From the NCBI RefSeq assembly GCF_024137025.1, contig NZ_JAMYJR010000030.1, positions 119,012 through 183,011 of the forward strand: a stretch of DNA of 64,000 bases. Reading direction: 5' to 3'. This document shows, in pieces, positions 33,551 through 42,276 of the stretch. The notes under the pieces were generated by a model. The model saw only the letters and a program-made list of their open reading frames with translations, was not told the DNA's origin and searched no databases. Position numbers and translations under genes: made by a program. The number at the start of each line of letters is the position of its first letter. The first letter of the stretch is position 1. This DNA comes from Paractinoplanes aksuensis (GTDB lineage Bacteria; Actinomycetota; Actinomycetes; Mycobacteriales; Micromonosporaceae).

Positions 33551-35781
33551 GGGCGACCTCGGGCGTCACGCGGCTGGGCATCAGTGTCGGCAGCGTCAAC
33601 ACCGTCGCCATCCTGGACGAGCCGGGGCGGGAGCCTCGGCCGTTGATGGTCAACGGGTCGCCGTTGGTTCCCTCGGCGGCGCTCGGGGTGGATGGGCTGC
33701 TTCCCGCCTTCGGTGTCGTCGCGAGTGAGTTGCGTGGGGTCGGCGCGGTCGAGACGGTGGTGAGTTGTCCGCTCGGGTGGGACGCCGCGGAGCGTGAGGC
33801 GCTGGTAGGGGCGGCTGCGGCGGCGGGGCTGGGTCGCGTCGAGATCGTGGACGAGCCGGTCGCGGCGGCCTCCTTGGTGGGGGACACGCCCTGGGTTCTC
33901 GTGGTCGACGTGGGTGCGGTCACGGCGGACGTGACGCTCTTACGCCGTACGCCGGGTGGGCTCGACGTCACCGCCGCGCAGAGCCTGCCGGACGCGGCGG
34001 GGGACGCACTCGATGCGGGACTGACCGAGTTGGTGCGGTCTTGGGTGGCGGCATCCGGTGGGTTGCCGGCCTGGGAGCGGCTCGACCGGGCCGAGACGCC
34101 CGACGACGAGAACGCGAGCAGCAAGCTGATGCTCGAGATCGTGGCGACCAAGGAGGCGTTGTCGCGGCAGCCGAGCGCGGCGTTGTTCGTGCCGCTGGCC
34201 GAGATCGGCGTGACGGTGCCGCGGGTGCAGTTCGAAGCGGTGGCGACCCGGGTGTTCGAGCCGGTGGTGCGGGCGGTCGCGGACGCGCTGACGAACGTGG
34301 TCGAGCAGGTCACCGTGCTGCTGATCGGTGGCACCAGTCGCGTTCCGGTGCTCCGGCAGCTCGTCACCTCGGCGGCTGGGCCCTACGCCGTCATCCCGGC
34401 CGTGCCATCCCCGGAACTCGTGATCGCCGAGGGCTGCGCCGCCTGGGCCGGCCGGGCCGCGACCAGCCGGTCAACGGACGATTGGGCCGGTCGTGAGGCG
34501 GCCAGCCGGCCGGTGGACGGTTGGGCCGGCCGCCACAGCGCGCCGCTGCCCCAGATCGAGCCGTCGGTGGACAGCAGCGGCCGGCACACCCGGCCCGACG
34601 GGGGATGGCCGTTCGCCGAAGCACGGCACGGCCGGTCCGAGGAGACCGGCGTCGGTCGGCGCCGCCGGGCCGAATCGCCGGACGATCTGCAGAATTCCGG
34701 CGTTTTCAGTACGGAATCCGGCGGCGGGCATCGCCGGGCCGAGCCCGACGGCTCGGAACACGGCCGCCGTCGCGCCGATTCAGGTCCGCCGGCCGATTCC
34801 GGTGTCTTCGGCTCCGGACCCACTGGCCTGGCCGATTCCGGCGTCTTCGGCTCCGGGCCCAGCAGCTTGGCCGACTCCGGCGTGTTCCGCGCACCCACTG
34901 GCAGCGTGGAGGACTCGGGCGTCTTCCGGTCGGGCGCGGTGGACGGTCAGCGCCGGGCCGAGCCGCCAGGCTCGGAGGACTCTGGTGTCTTCCGCCCCGG
35001 CTCCGCAGCACGGCCGGTCGGCTCGGAGGATTCAGGCGTTTTCCGATCGGACGCGGCAGGCCGTCGCCGCCGCGCCGAGTCAGCGGGCTTGGAGGACTCA
35101 GCCGTCCACCGATCAGGCGATGCGGCCGGTCAGCGCCGGGCCGCGTCGGAGGATTCTGGTGTCTTCCGGCCGGGGGCGGCGGGCGGTCGCCGCCGGGCTG
35201 ATTCGGCAGGCTTGGAGGACTCTGGTGTCTTCCGGTCTGCCGCCGCAGCAGGGCCGGGCAGCGTCGAGGATTCGGGCATCTTCCGATCGGACGCCACGAG
35301 CGGCCGACGCCGGGCCGCGCCCGCCGGCCTCGAGGATTCGGGCGTGTTTCGGTCGGGTGCTGCGGCCGGCCCGGCCGACTCAGGCGTGTTCCCGGTGCCG
35401 AGATCTGGTCTCGAGGACTCCGGGGTGTTCCGTTCGCGCGCGGTCGACGAGCACCCGGACACGACCGGCCGCCGCAAGGTTGAGCTGACCGACGATCCGG
35501 AACCGTCGGGTGGTTTTCGCGCGTTCTCCCGTCCCGTCTCCCGGGGCGCCGAGGCCGCCCGGACCGGCGAGCCCGTGGTCGAGGAGAAAGAGAACCGCCT
35601 CATGGTGGCCGGCCTGGGTCTCCTGCTCGCCGGCCTCGCCTGGTTCCCCGTTCTGGTCGTAGCCGGCGGCGCCGGCCTGGCTCGCTTCGTTCCGGGTGTT
35701 GCGGCCGCCCTGATCGGCGTCGTGCTGCTCATCGTCGGCTCGGGCCGTGCGAAACCCGGGCCGGGCCGTCCCCGACGATGA
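33535..35781 (+). CDS. Hsp70-like ATPase with DSGVF peptide repeats and membrane anchor
   Basis: 748 residues, paralogue of the preceding gene over residues 1-300: phosphate 1 LGISVGSVNTVAIL, CPLGWDAAEREAL, VDEPVAAASL, phosphate 2 VVDVGAVTADVTLL, adenosine motif LLIGGTSRVPVL. There is no TIR or beta module. After three WAGR repeats (about 305-335), residues 385-635 hold about 14 copies of DSGVF or close variants (NSGVF, DSGIF, DSAVH), usually EDSGVFRSG or EDSGVFRPG, separated by 10-20 Arg/Ala-rich residues. Two membrane helices (about 689-736) end the protein. The repeats look like an array of docking peptides. It probably works with the TIR paralogue. Confidence 0.8.
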   Translation: MSGEGWATSGVTRLGISVGSVNTVAILDEPGREPRPLMVNGSPLVPSAALGVDGLLPAFGVVASELRGVGAVETVVSCPLGWDAAEREALVGAAAAAGLGRVEIVDEPVAAASLVGDTPWVLVVDVGAVTADVTLLRRTPGGLDVTAAQSLPDAAGDALDAGLTELVRSWVAASGGLPAWERLDRAETPDDENASSKLMLEIVATKEALSRQPSAALFVPLAEIGVTVPRVQFEAVATRVFEPVVRAVADALTNVVEQVTVLLIGGTSRVPVLRQLVTSAAGPYAVIPAVPSPELVIAEGCAAWAGRAATSRSTDDWAGREAASRPVDGWAGRHSAPLPQIEPSVDSSGRHTRPDGGWPFAEARHGRSEETGVGRRRRAESPDDLQNSGVFSTESGGGHRRAEPDGSEHGRRRADSGPPADSGVFGSGPTGLADSGVFGSGPSSLADSGVFRAPTGSVEDSGVFRSGAVDGQRRAEPPGSEDSGVFRPGSAARPVGSEDSGVFRSDAAGRRRRAESAGLEDSAVHRSGDAAGQRRAASEDSGVFRPGAAGGRRRADSAGLEDSGVFRSAAAAGPGSVEDSGIFRSDATSGRRRAAPAGLEDSGVFRSGAAAGPADSGVFPVPRSGLEDSGVFRSRAVDEHPDTTGRRKVELTDDPEPSGGFRAFSRPVSRGAEAARTGEPVVEEKENRLMVAGLGLLLAGLAWFPVLVVAGGAGLARFVPGVAAALIGVVLLIVGSGRAKPGPGRPRR

Positions 35782-35810
35782 TCGACAAGCCCGGCGGCCG
35801 GTGGGCATAC

Positions 35811-35866
35811 TCCGGCAGTCCGGCAGTCCGGCAGTCCGGCAGTCCGGCAGTCCGGCAGTCCGGCAA
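35811..35866. repeat. 8-bp tandem repeat (TCCGGCAG), six copies plus a variant
   Basis: Six perfect copies from 35811 to 35858 and a seventh ending in A (35859-35866). It starts 30 bases after the stop of the DSGVF-repeat gene, in the non-coding stretch 35782-36102. Length 8 rules out a coding repeat. Confidence 0.9.
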
Positions 35867-35894
35867 GACGGTCAGCGCGGCAAGACGGTCAGCG
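35861..35894. repeat. 17-bp direct repeat, two tandem copies
   Basis: CGGCAAGACGGTCAGCG occurs at 35861-35877 and 35878-35894; a diverged third copy (CGCCAAGACGGTCAGCC) lies at about 35960-35976. It partly overlaps the end of the 8-bp array. Confidence 0.8.
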
Positions 35895-36036
35895 TGGCGC
35901 CTGGGCCAGGTAGTTGGCGGCGCGGAAGTACAACTGCCCGGCCGTACGGGATTGGGACGCCGCCAAGACGGTCAGCCCAGCATGACTGGTGGCCCAGCAA
36001 GACTGCCGGCCCGGCAAGACTGGCAGGCCAGCAGCC

Positions 36037-36070
36037 CGGCGAGACCGGCGAGACCGGCGAGACCGGCGAG
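36037..36070. repeat. 9-bp tandem repeat (CGGCGAGAC), three copies plus a partial
   Basis: Three perfect copies (36037-36063) and seven bases of a fourth, 33 bases before the stop of the convergent DUF1275 gene. With the 8- and 17-bp arrays this fills most of the 321-bp gap between converging genes; I see no gene in the gap. Confidence 0.85.
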
Positions 36071-36102
36071 CCGGTGGTGGGCGGCTGCGCGGTTCGCTTC
36101 GG

Positions 36103-36735
36103 TCAGGCGCTCGGAACGCTGACCCCCGGAAGCAGTGCGAGCGCCACCACTGACGGCACCAACGGCAGCGCCGCGCCGAGCAGCGGGTCGCCCGTGATGG
36201 CGAGCGCGCCGACCAGAGCACCGGCCACCAGGGCCAAGATCGACAGGATGCGTACCGTACGAAATTCGGTTCGGCCGTTGGCCAAGCTCTGCATGAGGCT
36301 GGTCAGAGTGCCCGTCACGAAGGTGGTCGTCACCCCGGATCGGGCCTCGATGGTGCGCCCGATCACGGTCTGGCAGGCCATCGCCACCGCCGACAGCGCG
36401 ATGAACACGCACAGCCACAACCGCCCGAGCGGCCGGTCCGCGACGGCGTACCCGGCGAGCACCAGGGCCTGGACCACCGTGGCCACCACGAGCAGAACGC
36501 GGGCGTTGCGAACCCGGAAGCCCAGATAGGTGACCAGCGCGAAGGCGACCACGGCCACGCTCGCGCCGATCAACGTCGTCAGGTAGTTCGGCCGCTGGTA
36601 GAGCCCGACCAGGATCAGGTTCCCGGTCATGTTGGCCGTGAAGATGCCGCCGAGCTGCAGGAACGCGAAGGCGTCGGTCGCCCCGGCCGCGAACGACAAC
36701 ACGACCGCGACGGCCGGAGTGGTTGCCTTGCTCAT
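36103..36735 (-). CDS. DUF1275 (YoaK-like) membrane protein
   Basis: 210 residues, six predicted helices. The diagnostic DUF1275 features are the N-terminal FAAGATDAFAFLQLGGIFTA segment with NMTGN directly after it, and TTFVTGTLTSL in the second half. Members are membrane proteins of unknown transport role. It is monocistronic and converges on the DSGVF-repeat gene across the tandem-repeat region. Confidence 0.85.
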   Translation of the reverse strand: MSKATTPAVAVVLSFAAGATDAFAFLQLGGIFTANMTGNLILVGLYQRPNYLTTLIGASVAVVAFALVTYLGFRVRNARVLLVVATVVQALVLAGYAVADRPLGRLWLCVFIALSAVAMACQTVIGRTIEARSGVTTTFVTGTLTSLMQSLANGRTEFRTVRILSILALVAGALVGALAITGDPLLGAALPLVPSVVALALLPGVSVPSA

Positions 36736-36773
36736 CCCCTTGATCTTCGCGACCGGAGTGGGGTGGAGGCAAC

Positions 36774-36806
36774 CCCGTCACGGTGGCCGGCGACCACCGT
36801 GACGGG
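36774..36806 (-). terminator. Hairpin terminator after the S15-like peptidase gene
   Basis: A perfect 13-bp stem (CCCGTCACGGTGG / CCACCGTGACGGG) with a 7-nt loop, nine bases beyond the peptidase stop. Confidence 0.7.
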
Positions 36807-36814
36807 CGGACTCG

Positions 36815-38740
36815 TCAGGGCAGCAGCGGCTGGAACCGCTGGGGCGCCGACCGGTTGGCCGAGGGCGCCGTCGTCACGGCCGGCGCGGTGGCCCCGGGCG
36901 TCGGCAGCTTGCCCACGAGCGGCAGCGTCAGCGAGCTGTGCCGCAGGTCGAGCCGGATGGTGGCGCCGGTCGACTGCGGGGTCGAGTACTCGTTGTCGCT
37001 GGCCTGCACGATCAGGCCGAGCACGTGACCGGCGGCGATCCGCTGGTCGGTGGCCTGCAGCGGCACGGTCACGTCGTACCAGCGGCCGGGATGCAGCGGC
37101 GTGACGAACCGGAGTGAGACGCGGTGGGCGGCGTCCTGCCAGCCGCGGGTGACGATGGCGTGGTCGCTGGTCACCACGTTCTCGGCCGTGTCGCGGTAGC
37201 AGGCGTCGTCGGCGGCGGTCGACGCGCCCCAGCACGACTCGGTGGTCAGCGTGGTGATGCCCTCGCCGCGGGCCTGGTAGTTGACCCGCGTCGCGGTGCC
37301 GTAGTCGACGAGCCGGGCCGTCAGCTCGGTCGTCGGCCGGTCGACCTGCACCCGCAACGACACGGCCGGAGTGCCCGAGATGCGTACGCCCTGAGTCAGC
37401 GGCCCGGACAGGAAGGCCACCCGGCCCGGTACGGCGGCGCCGGGAGTCCCGACGGCAGCGGCCTCGCTGAGATCGGGGTTGTCGGTCCACGTACGGAAAC
37501 CGCTGCCGGACCGACCACCCAGCGTGCCCGTCGTCCCATTGCCGTCACCGAGCGCGACCTTCGTCTTTCGCGCCGCGGCGGCGGGCCAGGTCCGCTCGTC
37601 GACCCACGTGCCCGGCGCCGTCTCGATGGTGACCTGCGGTTCGCGCTCGATGCCGTTGCGCAGCCCTTGCAGCCAGCGGTCGAACCACTTGTGCAGCGTC
37701 TCCACCCACTCGCCACGGCGGATGTCGAACGGGTCGACGTGGCCCTGCTGCGGCAGCCACAGCTTCTTGGGCACGTTCAGCCGGTTCCACCATTGCGCGA
37801 ACTGCGTGGTCGTCACATTGGTGTCGTTGATGCCGTGCGCGATGAACACGCTGGCCTTCACCCGGTGGGCGTTCGGTCGATAATCGCGAGCGGCCCAGTA
37901 GGCGTTGTAGTTGCCGGTCGCGTCGTCGCTGCCCTCGTCGAGCTGCTTCACGACCGGGTCGCAGACCCCGGCCGGACGCCCGTTGACCACCCGGTGCAGA
38001 TACTCGGGGTAGTCCTCGGACCGCAACACTCCGTTGTAGCGCTGATAGTCGTACCAGCTCGAGATGGCCGAGATCGGCACGATCGTCTCGAGGCCCTCGA
38101 CGCCGGTCGCGGCCACCCCGTTGGCCACCGACCCGTCCCACGACTTGCCGATCATGCCGGTCCTGCCGTTGGTCCAGCGCGTCGCCACGGCCGGGGTCCC
38201 ATCGGCGTACGTGGCCCGGCCCCGGCCGTTCAGCCAGTCCACCACGGCCTTGGCGCTGAGCACCTCCTCACGCCCGCCGACGTCCATGCACCCGGTCGAC
38301 CGGTTGGTGCCGGCCAGGTCGGCCGCGACGAACGCGTACCCACGCGGCACGAAGTAGTTGTCGTAGTACAGCGGCTGCTTGGTGATCGTGCCGTTCGCGT
38401 CGTACTGCTTGAGCTCGCTCTCGTTGCCGCGCCCGCAGCACGAGTAGTACGGCGACGCCTCGAGGATGACCGGCACCTTGATCCGCCGGTCGGCCGCCTC
38501 ACGCGGTCGCACGATGTCGACCGCGACCCGGTCGGGCACGCCGTCGAGGTCGTTGTCCAGAGTGGTGTGCACCCAGACGCTTTCCCGCACGGCGTTCTCG
38601 TAGGAGTAGACCGGCACAGTCTGACCGGCCCGGATGTGTGGTGTCCCGGCGGCTTCGGCCGGTGCGACGGCGACGGTCAGTGTGGCCCCGACCCCCGCCA
38701 CGACGGCGACAACAAGCCCGCGCATTCGTAGCCCTGACAT
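36815..38740 (-). CDS. Secreted CocE/NonD hydrolase, Xaa-Pro dipeptidyl-peptidase-like (S15)
   Basis: 641 residues with a signal peptide (1-31, PAEA/AG). The alpha/beta-hydrolase domain carries the S15 nucleophile motif GKSWDGS (Ser200), an Asp in AHGINDTNV and a His in QQGHVDP. The C-terminal jelly-roll domain (about 400-600) of the CocE/XPD_C type follows, with LSLRVQVD-like and WYDVTVPLQ strands. It should cleave X-Pro dipeptides or esters outside the cell. An Ala/Pro-rich tail closes it. Confidence 0.85.
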   Translation of the reverse strand: MSGLRMRGLVVAVVAGVGATLTVAVAPAEAAGTPHIRAGQTVPVYSYENAVRESVWVHTTLDNDLDGVPDRVAVDIVRPREAADRRIKVPVILEASPYYSCCGRGNESELKQYDANGTITKQPLYYDNYFVPRGYAFVAADLAGTNRSTGCMDVGGREEVLSAKAVVDWLNGRGRATYADGTPAVATRWTNGRTGMIGKSWDGSVANGVAATGVEGLETIVPISAISSWYDYQRYNGVLRSEDYPEYLHRVVNGRPAGVCDPVVKQLDEGSDDATGNYNAYWAARDYRPNAHRVKASVFIAHGINDTNVTTTQFAQWWNRLNVPKKLWLPQQGHVDPFDIRRGEWVETLHKWFDRWLQGLRNGIEREPQVTIETAPGTWVDERTWPAAAARKTKVALGDGNGTTGTLGGRSGSGFRTWTDNPDLSEAAAVGTPGAAVPGRVAFLSGPLTQGVRISGTPAVSLRVQVDRPTTELTARLVDYGTATRVNYQARGEGITTLTTESCWGASTAADDACYRDTAENVVTSDHAIVTRGWQDAAHRVSLRFVTPLHPGRWYDVTVPLQATDQRIAAGHVLGLIVQASDNEYSTPQSTGATIRLDLRHSSLTLPLVGKLPTPGATAPAVTTAPSANRSAPQRFQPLLP

Positions 38741-38804
38741 CGACGCATCGTATTACGTCGATGGCTTGGCGCGCCCCGGTCGAAAGCGCGTGAGGCGGCC
38801 CACG

Positions 38805-38834
38805 TTGACGCTCCTGAACCCGGATACCTAGTGT
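38805..38834 (+). promoter_or_regulatory. Promoter of the NDH-2-like gene
   Basis: TTGACG (38805-38810), an 18-bp spacer and TAGTGT (38829-38834) end eight bases before the ATG at 38842. The transcript would start at or beside the ATG, so it is probably leaderless. Confidence 0.45.
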
Positions 38835-38841
38835 CCGAGTT

Positions 38842-39990
38842 ATGAGGACGAAGAACGTGGTAGTGATCGGCGGTGGTTTCGCCGGTGTGTGGAGTGCGGC
38901 CTCGGCGGTGCGCGCGGCCCGGGCGCTGGGCGAGCAGGTGCGGGTGACGCTGGTCAGCGTGGGTGACGACCTGGTGATCCGGCCCCGGCTCTACGAGCGT
39001 GATCCGGCCCGTATGCGGGTGCCGCTCGACCGGATCCTGGGGCCGGTGGGCGTGGAGCGGGTGGCCGCCACGGTGCGCCACATCGACTGGCAGCGGCGCG
39101 AGGTCGAGACCGAAGGCGGACCGACACTGCCGTACGACAAATTGGTTCTGGCCGCCGGCAGCCAGGTCGTCCGTCCGGAGCTCGAGGGCGCCGAGCACCT
39201 GTTCGACGTGGACACGCTGGCCGCGGCGACCGCGCTCGACGACCATCTGCGCGAGCTGCCCGCGGGCGAGAAGGTCGTCGTCGTGGGGGCCGGATTCACC
39301 GGTCTGGAGCTCGCGACCGAGCTGGCCCCGCGCTTTCCGGTCGTGCTGGTCGACCGGTCCGAGGTGGTCGGCGCGGCCTTGGGCGAGGGCCCGCGCGGGC
39401 CCATCGAGCAGGCGCTCGACGAGCTCGGCATCGAGCGCCGGCTCGGTGTCACGGTCGAGACGGTTTCCCCGTACGAGGTCCGCCTGAGCACTGGCGAGGC
39501 CATCCCCACCCGCACGGTCGTGTGGACGGTGGGCACGGTCGCCAATCCGCTCACGGCCCAGATTCCCGGCGCCCGCGACCGCCTCGGCCGCCTGCTGGTC
39601 GACGAGTTCATGCGCGTGCCCGGGGTGCCCGACGTCTACGCCGCCGGGGACATGGCCGCGGCCGACACCGGGGGCGGGCAGTTGTCGATGCAGAGCTGCC
39701 AGCACGCCCAGCCGATGGGCAAGTGCGCCGGCTGGAACGCGGTGACCGACCTGGCCGGCGGCCCGGCGATGTCGTTCGCCCCCGACCCGTACAGCAATCA
39801 TCTCGATCTCGGCCCGGCCGGCGCGGTCGCGACGGTCGGCTGGGACCGCACGGTCAGCCACGCGGGCGAGCGGGCCAAGGCCGAGAAGCAGGTCATCAAC
39901 ACAAAGTTCATCTACCCGCCCGTCGACGCTCCCGAGGCCCTGCTGCTGCGGGCCGGTCGGCAGTCCAACCGTCAGTCGGCCGGCGTCTGA
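38842..39990 (+). CDS. NAD(P)/FAD-dependent oxidoreductase, NDH-2-like
   Basis: 382 residues, two-dinucleotide-binding pyridine nucleotide-disulphide oxidoreductase fold: FAD motif VVVIGGGFAGVWSA at the N-terminus, LVLAAGS, NAD motif VVVVGAGFTGLELATELA at about 148-165, and the second FAD contact VYAAGDMAAA near 275. This is the layout of type II NADH dehydrogenases and related flavoproteins. The usual C-terminal membrane helix is weak. Electron acceptor not determinable. Its last 19 bases overlap the convergent GGDEF-EAL gene. Confidence 0.8.
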   Translation: MRTKNVVVIGGGFAGVWSAASAVRAARALGEQVRVTLVSVGDDLVIRPRLYERDPARMRVPLDRILGPVGVERVAATVRHIDWQRREVETEGGPTLPYDKLVLAAGSQVVRPELEGAEHLFDVDTLAAATALDDHLRELPAGEKVVVVGAGFTGLELATELAPRFPVVLVDRSEVVGAALGEGPRGPIEQALDELGIERRLGVTVETVSPYEVRLSTGEAIPTRTVVWTVGTVANPLTAQIPGARDRLGRLLVDEFMRVPGVPDVYAAGDMAAADTGGGQLSMQSCQHAQPMGKCAGWNAVTDLAGGPAMSFAPDPYSNHLDLGPAGAVATVGWDRTVSHAGERAKAEKQVINTKFIYPPVDAPEALLLRAGRQSNRQSAGV

Positions 39991-42239
39991 AAGCGTTCGA
40001 CCAGCCCGGGGTCGCCGAAGACGGTGACGCCGGCGTCCCCGAAAGGAATCGCGCCGAGCCAGCGGGTCACCTCGTCGGCCGGTCCGGGGCGGCCGATGTG
40101 GTAGCCCTGGGCCAGGTCGCAGCCCCATTCGCGCAGCTTGTCGAGGGTGTTCGCGTCCTCCACGCCCTCGGCCACGACGATGATGTTCAGGGCGTGGCAC
40201 AGGTCGATGGTCGAGCGCACGATGGTGGCCGAGCGGGCCTCGGTGAGCAGGTCGGCGATGAACGAGCGGTCCAGTTTGAGCTCGCGGGCCGTGTGCAGGC
40301 GGCGCAGGTACGACAGCGTCGAGTGGTGGGTGCCGTAGTCGTCGATCGACACGTCGACGCCCATCGCGGTCAGGCGGTCGAGCACCCGTTCGGTGGCCGG
40401 GCAGTCGGTCAGCATCATGGTCTCGGTGATCTCGACGGTCAGCGCCCGTGCGGGCAGCCCGTGCAGGTCGAGCAGTTCGGCGATGTGCTGCGGGAACTGC
40501 TCGAACCGCAGGTCGGTGGCCGAGGCGTTGACCGCGACCGACACCGGATGGCCGTCGGCGTGCCACTGCGCGCACTGCCGGATCGCCTGCGACAGCACGT
40601 TGTGGGTCAGAGCCGGCATCAGGCCGTTCTGCTCGGCCATGGGCAGGAACACGTCGGGGAACAACCGCCCGAGGCTGGGGTGCTCCCAGCGTACGAGGGC
40701 CTCGAACCCCCGCACCACGCCGGAGTTCAGGTCGAGCTTGGGCTGGTAGTGCAACACCATGGCATCGGTGCCGGCGTCGCGGCGCAGGGCGGCCGTCAGC
40801 TCCAGGCGCCGGCGCGACTCCTGATCGTCGTCGCGGCGGTACGCGACGTGCCCGCCCCCGGCCCGCTTGGCCTTGTACATGGCGATGTCGGCGTGCTGGA
40901 ACAGCGCGTTGGCGTCACCGGCCTCGTCCAGCGCGATGCCGATGCTGACGTCGATGGTGATCTGCACGCCGTCGACCCGGAACGGGCGCCGCAGCTCGTC
41001 CCGGATCCGCGCGGCCAGCCGGTTGGCCTCGGCCGGGGTCAGGCTCACCCCGGACATGACCAGCACGAACTCGTCGCCGCCGAGCCGGCCCAGCACGTCC
41101 GAGCTGCGGGTGATCAGCTGCAGCCGGTTGGTGACCTCGCGCAGCAGCTGGTCGCCGGCCGGGTGCCCGTACGAGTCGTTGACCTCCTTGAACCGGTCCA
41201 GGTCGAGCAGCAGCATGGCGATGGGCGCGCGCTGCGGCCCGGTTATCAGCCCGTCGACGTGTTCGAGCACGGCCCGGCGGTTGGCCAGCCCGGTCAGCGG
41301 GTCGCGCCGCGCCTCGTCGTGCCGCTCCCGGCCCACCGACTCGAGCTCGCGCAGGGCCAGGAAGACGCGGCTCACCACGAGCACGAGGGTGAGCCCGGCC
41401 AGCACCACGGTGACGGCCGACAGCCGTACGCGGGTGGCCACCATCAGCAGCACCAGCGCCCCCACGGCGAACCAGATCGGACCGGCCAGCCGGGACGTCA
41501 CCGGCCGGACGGCCGCGCCCGCCGTGCGGTGCCAGGCCGCGAAGCCGAGCAGCGTCAGCCCGGTCAGGTAGAGCACGTTGATCAGCCCGCCCGACGCGTA
41601 CAGCCCCTGGGCCGAGAGCACGACGTAGCCGGTGTCGGCCAGGACGAAGGTCGCGACGCCGGCGGTGAGGAACGGGTTGCGGACGCCGGCCGTCATCCCG
41701 CACAGCAGCGTCCCCAGCAGCAGGGAATCACCGAGCGGATAGGCCAGCGCGACCAGTTGCGCCCAGCCGTGCCCCTGCGCCCCGCCCAGCAGGACGTCGA
41801 CCACCAGCACTGAGAACAGCGCCGACCCACCGAGCCCGGCGATGGCACCGTCCAGCACCAGCCGCCGCGGCAGGCGAAGACCGCCGAAAAGTCCGAGAAT
41901 CGCACAGTACGCGAAGGGATAGAACGACAGCCAGGCCAGGTCGGCCAGCGACGGGAACGGCAGCTTGCCCCCTTGCAGCTGCACCACCCACGTGTACGCC
42001 GTGCCGGTGGCGTAGCAGCAGACCCCGGCCGCGATCAGCCCCCAGACCGTCCGGTGGGCCCGCACGAACACGGCCCGCCCCACGACGAGCAGCGCCACAC
42101 ACAGGTAGACAGCGTTCAGCGCCACCCCGGCCGCCCACGGCGCCGGCCCGGCCACGACCGGCAGGTGCGCGGCGGCGAACACCAGCGTCAGGGCAACCGC
42201 GCCGGCGCGCAGGGCCGTGATGACCGCGCGCGTCCCCAT
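39972..42239 (-). CDS. Membrane GGDEF-EAL protein (cyclic-di-GMP turnover)
   Basis: 755 residues. About eight membrane helices fill residues 1-300. GGDEF domain: RDPLTGLANRR, active site GRLGGDEFVLV, and an intact inhibitory site RSSD five residues before GGDEF. EAL domain: RGFEALVRWEHP, TVEITETM, DDYGTHHSTLS and LKLDRSF, so the metal-binding acidic residues are present. Both cyclase and phosphodiesterase look competent. It probably senses a membrane or quinone signal. Single gene. Confidence 0.9.
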   Translation of the reverse strand: MGTRAVITALRAGAVALTLVFAAAHLPVVAGPAPWAAGVALNAVYLCVALLVVGRAVFVRAHRTVWGLIAAGVCCYATGTAYTWVVQLQGGKLPFPSLADLAWLSFYPFAYCAILGLFGGLRLPRRLVLDGAIAGLGGSALFSVLVVDVLLGGAQGHGWAQLVALAYPLGDSLLLGTLLCGMTAGVRNPFLTAGVATFVLADTGYVVLSAQGLYASGGLINVLYLTGLTLLGFAAWHRTAGAAVRPVTSRLAGPIWFAVGALVLLMVATRVRLSAVTVVLAGLTLVLVVSRVFLALRELESVGRERHDEARRDPLTGLANRRAVLEHVDGLITGPQRAPIAMLLLDLDRFKEVNDSYGHPAGDQLLREVTNRLQLITRSSDVLGRLGGDEFVLVMSGVSLTPAEANRLAARIRDELRRPFRVDGVQITIDVSIGIALDEAGDANALFQHADIAMYKAKRAGGGHVAYRRDDDQESRRRLELTAALRRDAGTDAMVLHYQPKLDLNSGVVRGFEALVRWEHPSLGRLFPDVFLPMAEQNGLMPALTHNVLSQAIRQCAQWHADGHPVSVAVNASATDLRFEQFPQHIAELLDLHGLPARALTVEITETMMLTDCPATERVLDRLTAMGVDVSIDDYGTHHSTLSYLRRLHTARELKLDRSFIADLLTEARSATIVRSTIDLCHALNIIVVAEGVEDANTLDKLREWGCDLAQGYHIGRPGPADEVTRWLGAIPFGDAGVTVFGDPGLVERFQTPAD

Positions 42240-42276
42240 GCCCGCCCCATCGACCGTCCCCGCCGGTTCCTGAGCG

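Noticed and set aside
35811..36070. Possible CRISPR array
   Set aside because: The repeat units (8, 17 and 9 bp) are contiguous, with no unique spacers and no cas genes nearby.
37124..38731. 535-residue plus-strand frame opposite the S15-like peptidase
   Set aside because: Mirror of a gene with signal peptide and GKSWDGS nucleophile; composition is typical of a shadow frame.
39522..41813. 763-residue plus-strand frame opposite the GGDEF-EAL gene
   Set aside because: It spans the convergent ends of two well-supported genes and has Arg/Gly/His-rich low-complexity translation.
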